Positions 16,086 to 27,548 of a DNA stretch of 64,000 bases are shown in pieces. The notes beneath the pieces are model-generated. The model was not told where the DNA came from and did no database searches. It saw only the letters and a program-made list of their open reading frames with translations. The position numbers and the translations under genes are program-made. Each line of letters starts with the position of its first letter. The stretch's first letter is position 1. The DNA is from Cellulomonas timonensis (GTDB lineage: Bacteria > Actinomycetota > Actinomycetes > Actinomycetales > Cellulomonadaceae), in assembly GCF_900046455.1 (NCBI RefSeq), contig NZ_FCOT01000008.1:1-64000 (forward strand), read 5' to 3'.

Positions 16086-16607
16086 ATGAGCACCAACGAG
16101 CTCGCCCTGACGCTGGTCGGCTGGCTGGGCGCCGAGCCCAAGCACTATCCCGGCGTCGGTGGGGCCACGCCGTTCACGTCGTTCCGCATGGCCAGCACCC
16201 GACGCGTCTTCGACCGCGAGCGGGGCGTGTGGACCGACGGCCGCACCGAGTGGTTCACCGTCAAATGCTGGCGCGCCGCGGCCCGCAACGTCGCCGAGTC
16301 GCTGCGCAAGGGCGACCCGGTCGTGGTGCACGGACGGCTCTCCACCGACGAGTGGGCCGCACCCGAGGGCACCCGCACCACCCTCGTGCTGGACGCGATC
16401 GCCATCGGCCCCGACCTGTCCTACGGGACGGCGCGGTTCGCCCGCACCGTGCACCCGGACGGCGCCGCGGGCTCCGAGGCGGCCGAGCCGGCCGAGGGCG
16501 AGCCCGGCGACGAGTCGGAGGAGCGGGGCCGGCGGGCGGCGCTGGCACTGCTCGCGGAGCCCGATCCGCAGGATGTCGACGCCGGGGCGCTCGCGTCCGC
16601 CGGGTGA
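16086..16607 (+). CDS. ssb: Single-stranded DNA-binding protein paralogue
   Basis: 173 residues. The OB-fold is recognisable from LALTLVGWLGAEPK through FTSFRMASTRR, EWFTVKCWRAAARNVAESLRKGDPVVVHGRL. The C-terminal tail is acidic (EPAEGEPGDESEE) but ends DVDAGALASAG and lacks the DDDIPF-type tip that recruits replication partners. It is therefore probably a secondary SSB (SsbB-like, for competence or recombination) rather than the replicative one. A strong ribosome-binding site (GAGGAGG) precedes the ATG at 16086. Confidence 0.88.
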   Translation: MSTNELALTLVGWLGAEPKHYPGVGGATPFTSFRMASTRRVFDRERGVWTDGRTEWFTVKCWRAAARNVAESLRKGDPVVVHGRLSTDEWAAPEGTRTTLVLDAIAIGPDLSYGTARFARTVHPDGAAGSEAAEPAEGEPGDESEERGRRAALALLAEPDPQDVDAGALASAG

Positions 16608-16718
16608 TCGCCTAGGCTGGGCGGCGGACATCACCGGCCTGGTCCGCCGCCGAGCCGCGGAGCACGCGGCCCGTTGGACCAGGCGCACACCCCGAGCACC
16701 GAGGCGGACGAAGAGCCA

Positions 16719-18401
<1,683 letters not shown>

Positions 18402-18408
18402 CCTGCTG

Positions 18409-18897
18409 ATGACCCGTCTTGACGTCCCGGTCTCGCTGCGCTGGTCAGATCTGGACGCGTACGGGCATGTGAACAACGTCGCGATGCTGACCCTCCTGGA
18501 GGAGGCCCGCATCGAGGTGTTCTGGCGGCATCCCGCCGCGGCCGACGACTCGGCCGTGGCGGGATGGCCGACGGCGGTGATCGACGCCGGCCCCGGCGCG
18601 CAGACGTCCACGCTCGTCGCCGGCCAGCAGGTCGAGTACCTGCGGCCACTGGCCTACCGGCGGCACCCCGTGGTCGTCGTCATGTGGATCGGGCACCTGG
18701 GCGGCGCGAGCCTGGACATCTGCTACGAGGTGCGCGACTCCCCGTCGGGCGTCGAGGGGGAGACCTACGCGCGGGCGATCACCACGCTCGTGCTCGTCGA
18801 CTCCGCCACCGGGGCGCCGCGACGGATCGGCCCGGCGGAGCGCGCCGCGTGGGAGCCCTTCGTCGAGGCGCCGCTAGAGCTGCGCCGCCGACGCTGA
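18409..18897 (+). CDS. Hotdog-fold acyl-CoA thioesterase (4HBT family)
   Basis: 162 residues. The N-terminal RWSDLDAYGHVNNVAMLTLLEEARIEVF is the 4-hydroxybenzoyl-CoA thioesterase signature, with the catalytic-type Asp in SDLDAYGHVNN. The middle has the hotdog helix and QQVEYLRPLAYR. It would hydrolyse an acyl-CoA; the acyl group is unknown. It starts 7 bp after ettA, so the two are probably cotranscribed, although no functional link is known. It converges with the next gene, with two bases between the ends. Confidence 0.88.
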   Translation: MTRLDVPVSLRWSDLDAYGHVNNVAMLTLLEEARIEVFWRHPAAADDSAVAGWPTAVIDAGPGAQTSTLVAGQQVEYLRPLAYRRHPVVVVMWIGHLGGASLDICYEVRDSPSGVEGETYARAITTLVLVDSATGAPRRIGPAERAAWEPFVEAPLELRRRR

Positions 18898-18899
18898 GC

Positions 18900-20483
18900 T
18901 CAAGCGCCCTCTGCGGTCTCGGCCGCGCGGGCGATGTTGTGCTGCATGCCGCCGAAGACGATGCCGTGGAACGGGTACACCGCCCACCAGTAGACCTGGC
19001 CGGCGAGCCCGTGCGGGTGGAACAGCGCCCGCTGGGCGAACACCGTCGGCGGCTCGTCAGGGCCGGGTCCTGCGGGCTCCACCCTCAGCTCGAGCCAGGC
19101 GAGGCCGGGCAGCCGCATCTCGGCGCGCAGCCTCAGCAGCTCGCCGGGGACCACCTCCTCCACCCGCCAGAAGTCGACGGCGTCGTCGACCCGCAGCCGG
19201 CGTGGATCCCGCCGTCCCCGGCGTAACCCGGGCCCGCCGATCAGCCGGTCGGCGAGTCCGCGCAGTCGCCAGGCCAGCGACCATGAGTACCAGCCCCGCT
19301 CGCCCCCCACCGCCTCGATCACGCGCCACAGCGCCGCGGGGGAGGCGTCCACCTCCACCTCGCGCTCGTCCACGTACAGGGAGCCACCCGCCCAGTCCGG
19401 GTCGCTGGGCAGCGGGTCGCTCGGCGCCCCTGGGACGGAGGCCGACGTCCACCGCGTCACGACGTCGGCCGCCTGGACGCGTTGCAGCGCCAGGCGCACA
19501 GCCCGGTCGAAGCCGATCAGGCCGGAGGGGGGGTCGGGGACCCAGCGGGCGATGTCGTGCTCGTCGCAGACCACCTCATGCACGAGCGACTCGACCAGCG
19601 GGCGCGCCAGGCCGCTCGGCACCGGGGTGACGAGGGAGACCCAGAGGCTGGAGAGCCGGGGCGTGAGCACCCCGACGCCCACGATCACCCGGCGCGGCAG
19701 CCCGGCGACCGCCGCGTAGCGCTGCATCATCTCGCGGTACGTCAGCACGTCGGGCCCGCCGATGTCGAAGCCGCGGCTCACCTCGGGCGGCATCGCGGCG
19801 GAGCCCACCAGGTAGCGGAGCACATCGCGGATCGCGATGGGCTGGATGCGGTTGTCGACCCAGCGCGGCACCGTCATGGCCGGCAGCCGCTCGGTGAGGT
19901 AGCGCATCATCTCGAAGGACGCCGAGCCGGACCCGAGGATGACGGCGGCGCGCAGCACCGTGGTGGGGACCCCTGAGGCGAGCAGGATCTCGCCGACCTC
20001 GGTGCGGGAGGCGAGGTGCGGCGACAGCTCCTGGCCCTCCGGGTAGAGGCCCCCCAGGTAGACGATGCGCCGCACGGCGGCCTCGCGGGCGGACTGCGCG
20101 AAGACCAGCGCGGTGTGCCGGTCGCGCTGCTCGAACCTGCGGCCCGTGCCCAGCGAGTGGATCAGGTAGTAGGCGACGTCCACATCCCGCAGCGCCGCGC
20201 GGAGCTGGTCCGGGTCGGACGCGTCGGCGGTCACGACCTCCACATCGTCGAACCAGGGGCGCCCGCGCAGCCGCTCCGGGTGCCGGGCGAGGGCGCGCAC
20301 CCGGTACCCGGCGGCGAGCAGCTCGGGCACGAGCCGGCCGCCCACGTACCCGGTGACGCCGGTGACGGCGGCCAGCGGGGCGTCCGGCCGCGGGCGCCCG
20401 TCGGGGCCGACACCCGGGACCAGGCCGGGCAGCGTGTCCGCGACCGGGGCCGGCGGGAGGTCAGCGGGCGCGGTCTCGGGCAT
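18900..20483 (-). CDS. NAD(P)-binding SDR-like protein fused to DUF2867
   Basis: 527 residues in two parts. Residues about 36-340 form an atypical short-chain dehydrogenase (NmrA/YbjT-like) with TGVTGYVGG at 41-49 and a YYLIHSLG segment in place of the standard YxxxK site. Residues about 375-525 form a DUF2867 domain (ALWRVIEAVGGERGWYSWSLAWRLRG, DAVDFWRVEEVVPGELLRLRAEM, YWWAVYPFHGIVFGGM), related to polyketide-cyclase/START lipid-binding folds. The fusion is widespread in actinobacteria; its substrate is unknown. The ATG at 20483 is in a Pro-rich N-terminal extension, so the exact start is less certain. Confidence 0.85.
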   Translation of the reverse strand: MPETAPADLPPAPVADTLPGLVPGVGPDGRPRPDAPLAAVTGVTGYVGGRLVPELLAAGYRVRALARHPERLRGRPWFDDVEVVTADASDPDQLRAALRDVDVAYYLIHSLGTGRRFEQRDRHTALVFAQSAREAAVRRIVYLGGLYPEGQELSPHLASRTEVGEILLASGVPTTVLRAAVILGSGSASFEMMRYLTERLPAMTVPRWVDNRIQPIAIRDVLRYLVGSAAMPPEVSRGFDIGGPDVLTYREMMQRYAAVAGLPRRVIVGVGVLTPRLSSLWVSLVTPVPSGLARPLVESLVHEVVCDEHDIARWVPDPPSGLIGFDRAVRLALQRVQAADVVTRWTSASVPGAPSDPLPSDPDWAGGSLYVDEREVEVDASPAALWRVIEAVGGERGWYSWSLAWRLRGLADRLIGGPGLRRGRRDPRRLRVDDAVDFWRVEEVVPGELLRLRAEMRLPGLAWLELRVEPAGPGPDEPPTVFAQRALFHPHGLAGQVYWWAVYPFHGIVFGGMQHNIARAAETAEGA

Positions 20484-20541
20484 ACGGCAGTCTCAGCCTC
20501 CCGGGCCGACCGCGCACCTCGGCCATGCGGTCAGCGGCGGC

Positions 20542-21321
20542 TCAGTGGTCGCCGGGGACGCGGACCATGCCCTCCTGGGCGATCGACGCGACGAGCGCGC
20601 CGTCTTGCGCGTAGACCCGGGCCGCGCCCAGGCCCCGGCCGCCCTGGCCGCTCGGGCTGGACTGGGCGTAGAGCAGCCACTCGTCGACGTGCACGTCGCG
20701 GTGCCACCACATGGCGTGGTCCAGGCTCGCGATGGAGAGCCCGCGTGAGGCCCAGCTCTCCCCGGCGCGGCGCAGCACGGGCTCGAGCATGACCTGGTCG
20801 CAGCCGTAGGCGAGCAGCGCCCGGTGCAGGAGCTGGTCGTCGGGCACGGGCCCCCGGGCGCGCATCCACACGAGCTGGTCGCCGCGGCCGGACAGGTCGG
20901 GGCGCAGGTAGATGGACTGCTCGACGTGCCGCACGTCGAACGGCGTCTCGCTGGCCCAGAACTCGGCGAGCGGGTGGTTGACCTCGCGGAGCGCCTGGCC
21001 CGCGGAGACGAGGCTCTCCGGGTCGGGCGCCTCGGGCATCGGGTCGGCGTAGGAGAAGCCGTCTTGGGCCTCCTGGAAGGAGGCGATCATCGACAGGATC
21101 GGGGAGCCGCCCTGCACCGCGTGGGTGCGCCGCGCCGTGAAGGACCGGCCGTCCCGCAGACGCTCGACGCTGAAGTCGATGCCCTGGTCCACGGCGCCCG
21201 CGCGCAGGAAGTACCCGTGCATCGAGTGGGGGAGCCGGCCGTCGGCCACGGTGCGGCCCGCCGCGAGGAGCGACTGGGCGAGGACCTGGCCGCCGAACAC
21301 CCGCCCGTTGGGATGCGGCAC
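20542..21321 (-). CDS. tesB: Acyl-CoA thioesterase II (TesB family), 5' end disturbed
   Basis: At least 259 residues of a double-hotdog thioesterase hydrolysing medium- and long-chain acyl-CoAs. Family blocks: GRVFGGQVLAQSLLAAGRTV, HSMHGYFLRAG, FTARRTHAVQGG and the second hotdog ending with SLDHAMWWHRD and WLLYAQSSPS. The GTG at 21321 is the only normal start in this frame, yet family homology continues about 25 residues upstream (HVLEILDVTASPGDPDLFHG) until a TAA. An ATG at 21464, overlapping the stop of glbO, lies one frame away. The likely explanation is a one-base loss in the C-rich stretch around 21422-21442, so the true gene probably spans 20542-21464. Confidence 0.85.
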   Translation of the reverse strand: MPHPNGRVFGGQVLAQSLLAAGRTVADGRLPHSMHGYFLRAGAVDQGIDFSVERLRDGRSFTARRTHAVQGGSPILSMIASFQEAQDGFSYADPMPEAPDPESLVSAGQALREVNHPLAEFWASETPFDVRHVEQSIYLRPDLSGRGDQLVWMRARGPVPDDQLLHRALLAYGCDQVMLEPVLRRAGESWASRGLSIASLDHAMWWHRDVHVDEWLLYAQSSPSGQGGRGLGAARVYAQDGALVASIAQEGMVRVPGDH

Positions 21322-21456
21322 GCTCGCGCCGTGGAAGAGGTCCGGATCGCCAGGGGAGGCCGTGACGTCGAGGATCTCCAGGACGTGGCGGACGGCGTCG
21401 TGGCCGTCGGCGCCCTGGGCGGGGGCGGTGGGGGAGGGTCGCGGTGGCCGGTCGGC

Positions 21457-21870
21457 TTACTCATCGAACGTGTTCAACATGGAGTGCGCCGCCCGCTCCA
21501 GGTAGTCCCAGAGCTGGGCGTGGTGCAGTGGCGCCAGGCCGAGCGAGTCGACGGCGACGCGCATATGCCGCAGCCACCTGTCGCGGGCGTCGGGGTTCAC
21601 CTTGTACGGGGCGTGCCGCATGCGCAGCCGGGGGTGGCCACGCGTCTCGGAGTACGTGCTGGGACCGCCCCAGTACTGCTCGAGGAACAGCCTGAGCCTG
21701 TCGGCGGCCGGGCCCAGGTCCTCCTCCGGGTACATCTCCGTCAGGACGGGGTCCTGCGCGACACCGCGGTAGAACTCCCGGACGAGCCGGTCGAAGGTGT
21801 CGTGGCCACCGACGACGTCGTAGAACGAGTCAGCGCGGTGGGCAGCGGAGTCGGGCACGCTGGAGGTCAC
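21457..21870 (-). CDS. glbO: Group II truncated haemoglobin
   Basis: 137 residues. A 2-on-2 haem globin that binds O2 and is linked to respiration and NO/peroxide handling in actinobacteria. [22 protein letters not shown] spans helices A-B with Tyr34 at the B10 position; Tyr47 (MYPEEDL) fits CD1. The proximal His is His86 in [11 protein letters not shown], and RWLRHM supplies the group II Trp at G8. I used the GTG at 21870, since upstream sequence in the frame is not globin-like. The stop TAA overlaps an ATG (21464) that is the expected start of tesB. Confidence 0.9.
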   Translation of the reverse strand: MTSSVPDSAAHRADSFYDVVGGHDTFDRLVREFYRGVAQDPVLTEMYPEEDLGPAADRLRLFLEQYWGGPSTYSETRGHPRLRMRHAPYKVNPDARDRWLRHMRVAVDSLGLAPLHHAQLWDYLERAAHSMLNTFDE

Positions 21871-21938
21871 CCGCACAGTCTCGCATCGCCCCGCGCCCGG
21901 GCCCCCAGCCCGCACGGTGGTGTGGGCCACAGATGTGG

Positions 21939-23630
21939 TCAGAGGGCGAGCTCGTCGAGCACGGGCAGCTCGGCGCGCACCCGTTCACGGGCCGCCGCCG
22001 CCGTCGGGGCGCTGAGGGCGAGCTGGGCGAGGCGCCGGCACTCGTCGTGCGTGACTGTCTGCAGCACGGCGGCCACGTCGGCGAGCGCGCGCGGCGTCAT
22101 CGACAGCGAGCTGACGCCCATCCCGACGAGCACTGCGGCCAGGGCGGGTGACGCGGCGGCCTCCCCGCAGACGCCGACGGGCCGATCCTGCTGGGCGCCG
22201 CCCGCACAGGTCGAGGCCACGAGCTGCAGCACGGCGGGCTGCCAGGGGTCGGAGAGCTCGGCGACCGCCCCGAGCAGCCGGTCGGCGGCCATCGTGTACT
22301 GCGTGAGGTCGTTGGTGCCGATGCTGGCGAACTTCGCGCTCGCGAGGATCTGCCCGGAGAGCAGTGCGGCGCTGGGCACCTCGACCATGACCCCGGCGAC
22401 GTCGAGCCCGTGACGCTGGCAGCGCGCCACGAACGACTCGGCCTCGTCGACGGTGGCCACCATCGGGGCCATCACCCACACGTGCGCGCTCTCCGCCGCG
22501 GCGGCCTCGGCGATGGCGGTGAGCTGGTCCTCCAGCACCTCGGGGTGCTCCTGGGCGGTGCGCAGCCCGCGGACGCCGAGTGCCGGGTTGGCCTCGGCGT
22601 CGTTCGTGAGGAAGGGCATCGGCTTGTCCGCGCCGGCGTCGAGCGTGCGGATCACGACCTTGCGGCCGGGGAACGCCGCGAGCACCTGGCGGTAGGCGGC
22701 GACCTGCTCGGCCACCGTGGGCGCCTCGGCGCGGTCGAGGAAGCCGAACTCGGTGCGCAGCAGCCCGACGCCCTCGGCGCCGGCCTCTGCCGCGGCGGCG
22801 GCGTCGCGGGGGTCGCCCACGTTGGCGAGCAGCTCGACGCGGCGACCGTCGGCGGTGCGGCCCGCGCCGTCGAAGGTGCGGGTGTGCGCGGCGGCGGCGA
22901 GCGTGGCGGCGACCTGCGCCTCGTCGGGGTGGACGGTCGCCGTGCCATGGCCGCCGTCGACCAGCACGAGGTCGCCGTCGGCGACGTGGTCGGTGATGCC
23001 GCGGGCGGCCACGACGGCGGGGATGCCCAGGGCACGGGCGAGGATCGCCGTGTGCGAGGTGGGCCCGCCAGCGCCGGTGACGATGCCGACCACCCGGGTG
23101 GGATCGAGTGTGGCGGTCAGCGCCGGGGCGAGGTCGGTGGCGACGAGGACGAACGGCGCCGCGTGCTCGGGGACCCCCGGGGCTGGGCGGCCCGTGAGCT
23201 CGGCGACGAGCCGGTCCCGCACGTCCGCGATGTCGCGGGTGCGCTCGGCGAAGTAGCCGCCCAGCTCCTCGAACTGCGCGGACACCGCGCCGGCGGCCTC
23301 CCACACAGCCCGCTCGGGCACCAGGTGGTCGTTGAGCACCCGGTGCTCGGCGTCGGCCACGAGCGTGGGGTCGGCGGCGATCGTGGCGGTGGCGCGCAGC
23401 ACCCCCCGGCTCCCGCCCTGCGCGCGGGCGGCGGCGGCCTCGAGCGGGGCCTGCGCCTGCCTCGCCGCCACGGCGATCCGGGCCGCGGCGGCGGCCGGGT
23501 CCTCTCCTGGCGCGAGCCGGCGCCCGGACGGGGGCTCGCCCACCGGCTCGGGGAGCAGGACGCACGGGCCCACCGTGCGCCCCGGGCTCACGGCGATGCC
23601 ATGCACCACGACGGGACCTGCTGCGCTCAC
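21939..23630 (-). CDS. ptsI: PTS enzyme I (phosphoenolpyruvate-protein phosphotransferase)
   Basis: 563 residues. It transfers phosphate from PEP to HPr to drive sugar uptake. The phosphorylated His is in [12 protein letters not shown]. The PEP-binding barrel carries [47 protein letters not shown] and [11 protein letters not shown]. The N-terminal HPr-binding helices are Ala-rich. I chose the GTG at 23630 ([17 protein letters not shown]) because GAGGAGG lies eight bases upstream; the longer frame adds non-homologous sequence. A PTS EIIB gene diverges 125 bp away; no HPr or EIIC is visible. Confidence 0.95.
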   Translation of the reverse strand: MSAAGPVVVHGIAVSPGRTVGPCVLLPEPVGEPPSGRRLAPGEDPAAAAARIAVAARQAQAPLEAAAARAQGGSRGVLRATATIAADPTLVADAEHRVLNDHLVPERAVWEAAGAVSAQFEELGGYFAERTRDIADVRDRLVAELTGRPAPGVPEHAAPFVLVATDLAPALTATLDPTRVVGIVTGAGGPTSHTAILARALGIPAVVAARGITDHVADGDLVLVDGGHGTATVHPDEAQVAATLAAAAHTRTFDGAGRTADGRRVELLANVGDPRDAAAAAEAGAEGVGLLRTEFGFLDRAEAPTVAEQVAAYRQVLAAFPGRKVVIRTLDAGADKPMPFLTNDAEANPALGVRGLRTAQEHPEVLEDQLTAIAEAAAAESAHVWVMAPMVATVDEAESFVARCQRHGLDVAGVMVEVPSAALLSGQILASAKFASIGTNDLTQYTMAADRLLGAVAELSDPWQPAVLQLVASTCAGGAQQDRPVGVCGEAAASPALAAVLVGMGVSSLSMTPRALADVAAVLQTVTHDECRRLAQLALSAPTAAAARERVRAELPVLDELAL

Positions 23631-23755
23631 TGCGACTACCTCCTCGTTCAGAGCCGAGTTTTCACCTGGAGAGAGCGTCTGCGCCACTCGGCGCCACTCG
23701 GTCTACCCTGGTTGATGGTGCGCCTGCGCCCCCGCGGCGACCGAGAAGGAGTTCG

Positions 23756-23986
23756 ATGAGCAAGGCAGAGCAGATCCTCGCGGCACTCGGCGGCGGGGCC
23801 AACGTGGTCGACCTTGAGCCCTGCATCACGCGGCTGCGCGTCGAGGTCACTGACCCGCAGCATGTCGACGAGGCGGCGCTCAAGGCGTCCGGAGCGTTCG
23901 GCGTGGTCCGATCGGGCCGCGTCATCCAGGTGATCGTCGGCCCGGAGGCCGACAACCTGGCGGCGGAGCTCGACGGCCTGCGCTAA
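23756..23986 (+). CDS. Stand-alone PTS EIIB domain, glucose/N-acetylglucosamine type
   Basis: 76 residues, a single glucose-family EIIB domain. The phosphorylated Cys23 is in DLEPCITRLRVEV. KAEQILAALGG and the C-terminal RSGRVIQVIVGPEADNLAAEL complete the fold. It would pass phosphate from an EIIA to a sugar held by EIIC. No EIIC or EIIA lies next to it, so it must work with partners elsewhere or be regulatory. It has a good ribosome-binding site (GAAGGAG) and diverges from ptsI. Its stop overlaps the mscS stop from the opposite strand. Confidence 0.9.
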   Translation: MSKAEQILAALGGGANVVDLEPCITRLRVEVTDPQHVDEAALKASGAFGVVRSGRVIQVIVGPEADNLAAELDGLR

Positions 23987-25104
23987 GGCCGTCTGGGCCT
24001 CGTGGCCCCCGGCAGGTCCGCATCGGGCGTCTGATCAGAGGCGCCCGGCGGGACGTGGCCATCAGGAGGAGTCGGCGACATGCTCGCCGACTCCTCCTGG
24101 TGTCGGGCGAGGAGGTCGCGCTGGCCGCCCAGCGGGATCCCCTCGTCATCGAGCAGTTGGCGCACCTCACGGCGCAGGTGGCGCGCGACCTCCCACTGCA
24201 TCGCGGGGCTCGTCTTGACGGAGACCTGCAGGGTCACGGCCTCGGCGCTCAGGTCCTCCAGGCCGGTCACGACCGCCTGGTCGCGCAGGTAGGTCCCCAC
24301 CACAGGGTCGGCCGCGACCTTCGCCGCCGCCTCCTCGAGCAGGGCGCGGACCTGGTCGATGTCGGCGAAGTAGTCGACCTTCACCTCGACGACCGCGCGT
24401 GACCACTCCTGCGTGTGGTTGCCCACCCGGGTGAGCGTCCCGTTGGGCACGTACCAGAGGGTGCCGTCCGCGTCGCGCAGTTTGGTCACCCGCAGCGCCA
24501 CCGCCTCGATGGTGCCGGTGGCGGGCCCCAGGTCGACGACGTCGCCGACGCCGTACTGGTCCTCGAGCAGGATGAAGATCCCGGCGAGGAAGTCCTTCAC
24601 GACGCTCTGCGCGCCGATGCCGAGCGCGACGCCGACGACGCCGATCGAGGCGAGGAACGGGCCGAGGTTGACGCCCATCTGGCCGAGGACCAGCAGCAGC
24701 ATGAGCGATCCCACGACGATGGTGGCCGCCGAGTGCAGCACGGATCCGATGGTGCGGGAGCGCTGGGCGCGGCGGGCCTTGGCGAGCGGGTTCGCCCGGG
24801 CGAGCACGGCGCCCATCTCGCTCTCGCCGAGGGGGCGCAGCACACCGCGCTGGTAGAACGGCTTGCCCTCGGCGAGGTGCTCCGTCACCGACCGGATGAA
24901 CCGCCGGAGCAGCATCAGCGTGAGGGCCCCGACGACCAGGATGATGGCGATGCGCAGCGGGGCGCCCAGGAGCCAGGTGGCGAAGTCGTTCAGGCCCTCG
25001 CCGATCTGATCTCCCGCCTCCGACAGGGGGGACGCGCTCGGATCGGCGGAGGGCGTCGCGAGCAGGTGGGACCGCTGCAGGGCAGCCAGGTGCGCCGACG
25101 TCAT
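23983..25104 (-). CDS. Small-conductance mechanosensitive channel (MscS family)
   Basis: 373 residues with three hydrophobic segments. The third is the pore helix ASIGVVGVALGIGAQSVVKD with the Gly/Ala packing pattern of MscS, followed by the beta domain start FLAGIFILLEDQYGVGDVVDLG. The C-terminal domain carries VPNGTLTRVGNHTQEWSRAVVEV. A polar Pro-rich tail (about 40 residues) follows. It releases solutes on hypo-osmotic shock. The ATG overlaps the stop of the upstream peptidase (ATGA), so the two are translationally coupled. Functionally it complements the betaine uptake system earlier in the window. Confidence 0.9.
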   Translation of the reverse strand: MTSAHLAALQRSHLLATPSADPSASPLSEAGDQIGEGLNDFATWLLGAPLRIAIILVVGALTLMLLRRFIRSVTEHLAEGKPFYQRGVLRPLGESEMGAVLARANPLAKARRAQRSRTIGSVLHSAATIVVGSLMLLLVLGQMGVNLGPFLASIGVVGVALGIGAQSVVKDFLAGIFILLEDQYGVGDVVDLGPATGTIEAVALRVTKLRDADGTLWYVPNGTLTRVGNHTQEWSRAVVEVKVDYFADIDQVRALLEEAAAKVAADPVVGTYLRDQAVVTGLEDLSAEAVTLQVSVKTSPAMQWEVARHLRREVRQLLDDEGIPLGGQRDLLARHQEESASMSPTPPDGHVPPGASDQTPDADLPGATRPRRP

Positions 25105-27368
25105 GCGACCACCCGGTCCCCGACCCCCGCGGACGCCGTCAGGCCGGTGCGGTCGGCGACGAATTGGAGCTGCTCGACCGTGAGCGCCACGGTGCGCGAC
25201 AGGGCGCGGCCGCCGTGGCCCACACCGGTCTCCCGCCGCACCAGCACGGGGCGCTGGTCGGGGTCGCCGCTGGTCGCGGCCTGGAGCGCCGCCGCGAGCT
25301 TGCGGGCGTGCAGCGGGTCGACGCGGGAGTCGCCGTCGAAGACGGTGAACAGCGTGGCGGGGTACTCCGTGCCGTCCACGACGCGGTGGTACGGCGAGTA
25401 CCCGAGCAGCCAGTCCAGCTCATGCGGCACGTCGGCGTCGCCGTACTCGTCGGTCCAGGAGACACCGAGCCCGTGGAGCTGGTAGCGCACCATGTCGAGC
25501 AGGGGCGCGGAGCACACCACCGCCGCGAACAGGTCCGGGCGCTGGGTGAGCGCGGCGCCCACCAGCAGGCCGCCGTTGGACCCGCCCCAGCACGCGAGCT
25601 GCTGGGGTGTGGTCCAGCCGTCCGCGACGAGCTGCTCGGCGATCGCGTGGAAGTCGTCGAACACGTTCTGCTTCGCGCCCCGGCGGCCACCGCGGTGCCA
25701 CTCCTCGCCCTCCTCGCCGCCGCCGCGGAGCTGGGCCACGACGTAGACGCCGCCGGCCTCCACCCAGGCGAGCGTCGAGGCGGAGTACGCGGGGTCGAGG
25801 GAGATCTGGACCCCGCCGTAGCCGTAGAGGATCGTCGGGCTCTCGGCCAGGGGCCGGCCGTCGTCATCGAGCGCGTCGGCGCGGGCGACCACCATCGCGC
25901 GGATGATAGTGCCGTCCTTGCTGGTGGCCTCGAGCTGCTGGACCCGCACCTCGGGGACGTCCGCGAGGGCTCCCGGGGGCGCCGCCCACACGGTCAGCGC
26001 GCCGGTGGCCGTGTCGAGCAGGTGGACGGTGGAGACGGTGGTGTGGTCGGTGTACGAGAACCACACCTCCCGGCCGCCCTCCGGGCGGGTGACCAGGCCG
26101 TTCACAGATCCCATGCCGGGGAGCGCGATGTGGCCCGCCGGGCCGTCGAGCTGCTCGCCGGTGTGCGGGTCGTGCACGGTGATCTCGCTGACTGTGTGCC
26201 GGCGGCGGCCGACCAGCAGCTTCTCAGGACGGGTCCCCTCCGGACCGGCGGCGTCGCCCGCGTCGACGAACGCGACGCCCTCGAGCACCGCGATCGGGTC
26301 CTCGGCGACCAGGGTGCGCCAATGCGGCACGCCCGGGTCGCTGGGGTCGGCCACCGCGAGGCGCCCGCGCGGCGCGTCGAGGTCGGTGTGCAGGTACAGC
26401 CTGCCGTCACGGCCCACCCAGGCGTGGGTGTCCGCGTCCAGGCCGACCGCCACGTCGACCAGGCGCGGGGACGCCAGGGCCTCGGGGCTGCGCGGGTCGC
26501 GGCCGTCCGCGGCGAGATCGGCGATCCACACGTCGGTGCGCGGCGCGGTGCCCGCGGACGCCGAGATGATCAGCCAGCGCCCGTCGCGGGTGAGCGTGAC
26601 GCCGTAGTAGTTGGTCATGTCCAGCCCGGCGCCGAAGACCTCGACGTCCTCGCTGGCGTCGGTCCCCACCCGGTGCAGCCACACCCGGCGGTGGTACTGG
26701 CGCTCGTCCTCGGGGAGCTGCTCGGGCGGCAGTCGCCGCACGTAGAACAGGTGCTCGCCGCCCGGGACCCACGCGACGGGGGAGTAGCGCGCGCGGTCGA
26801 TGGGGCCGTCCACGATCTCGCCCGTCGCGACGTCGAGGATGTGCAGCACGCTCTCCTCGGTGCCGCCCGACGAGACCTGGTAGGCGACGAGGTCGCCCTC
26901 CTTGCTGGGCTGCCACGCGTCGAGCGTCGTGGTCCCCGCCGGGTCGAGGGCGACCGGGTCGATGAGCACGCGCTCGCGCTCCTGGCCGGGCGCCTGGGGG
27001 TCGGGCTCCGCCACCACGACGACGGCGTGCTCCTGGGCGCCCTCACGGCGCATGAAGAAGCGCCGCTCGCCGCGCCACGCCGGCGTGCCCACGAAACCGG
27101 CGCCCAGCAGCTCCTGCAGGCGGGCGGTGAGCGCGTCGGAGGACCACGCCTCCGAGCCCTCGGCGCGCGCGACCAGGCGCTCGCGGTAGGCGGCGTACAG
27201 GTCGTCCTGTGCGGCGGACCACGCGGCGGCCTCGTCGGAGGCTGCGTCCTCGAGCCAGCGGTACGGGTCCGCGACGCGGCGCCCGTGCAGGTCGTCGACG
27301 CGGTCCTCGCGGCGGGCTGGCGGGTAGGTCAGGCTCGGGGCGGCGGGGGTCGCGTGCTCGGGCTTCAT
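25101..27368 (-). CDS. Prolyl oligopeptidase family serine peptidase (S9A)
   Basis: 755 residues, a cytoplasmic peptidase cutting short peptides after proline. The N-terminal [23 protein letters not shown] is the S9A start. A seven-bladed propeller occupies about residues 80-480. The catalytic domain has [15 protein letters not shown], the nucleophile Ser in GGSNGG (about residue 596), the Asp in [13 protein letters not shown] and the His in VGHGGRA (about residue 718). I used the ATG at 27368; the frame extends upstream without homology. It is coupled to mscS downstream by ATGA. Confidence 0.93.
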   Translation of the reverse strand: MKPEHATPAAPSLTYPPARREDRVDDLHGRRVADPYRWLEDAASDEAAAWSAAQDDLYAAYRERLVARAEGSEAWSSDALTARLQELLGAGFVGTPAWRGERRFFMRREGAQEHAVVVVAEPDPQAPGQERERVLIDPVALDPAGTTTLDAWQPSKEGDLVAYQVSSGGTEESVLHILDVATGEIVDGPIDRARYSPVAWVPGGEHLFYVRRLPPEQLPEDERQYHRRVWLHRVGTDASEDVEVFGAGLDMTNYYGVTLTRDGRWLIISASAGTAPRTDVWIADLAADGRDPRSPEALASPRLVDVAVGLDADTHAWVGRDGRLYLHTDLDAPRGRLAVADPSDPGVPHWRTLVAEDPIAVLEGVAFVDAGDAAGPEGTRPEKLLVGRRRHTVSEITVHDPHTGEQLDGPAGHIALPGMGSVNGLVTRPEGGREVWFSYTDHTTVSTVHLLDTATGALTVWAAPPGALADVPEVRVQQLEATSKDGTIIRAMVVARADALDDDGRPLAESPTILYGYGGVQISLDPAYSASTLAWVEAGGVYVVAQLRGGGEEGEEWHRGGRRGAKQNVFDDFHAIAEQLVADGWTTPQQLACWGGSNGGLLVGAALTQRPDLFAAVVCSAPLLDMVRYQLHGLGVSWTDEYGDADVPHELDWLLGYSPYHRVVDGTEYPATLFTVFDGDSRVDPLHARKLAAALQAATSGDPDQRPVLVRRETGVGHGGRALSRTVALTVEQLQFVADRTGLTASAGVGDRVVA

Positions 27369-27548
27369 GGACCGGAGCCTACGACTCGGCGCTGAGGGCG
27401 CCGGCGCTTCGGCGGACGCGTTGCGGAGTGGTCCGCAGCCGGTGGCGGGGCGCCTGCGGGCCGCCGGGGGCACTTTCGCCCATGATCACGCGGAGGTGTT
27501 CCCGCCCTGCTCACGCGCGGAATCACGATGCTCTGGCAGGATCGACGC

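Noticed and set aside
25164-27395. A 743-codon plus-strand open frame opposite the prolyl oligopeptidase gene
   Set aside because: Mirror of a real S9A peptidase gene with all catalytic motifs; the plus-strand product is repetitive Val/Gly/Arg sequence without a fold.
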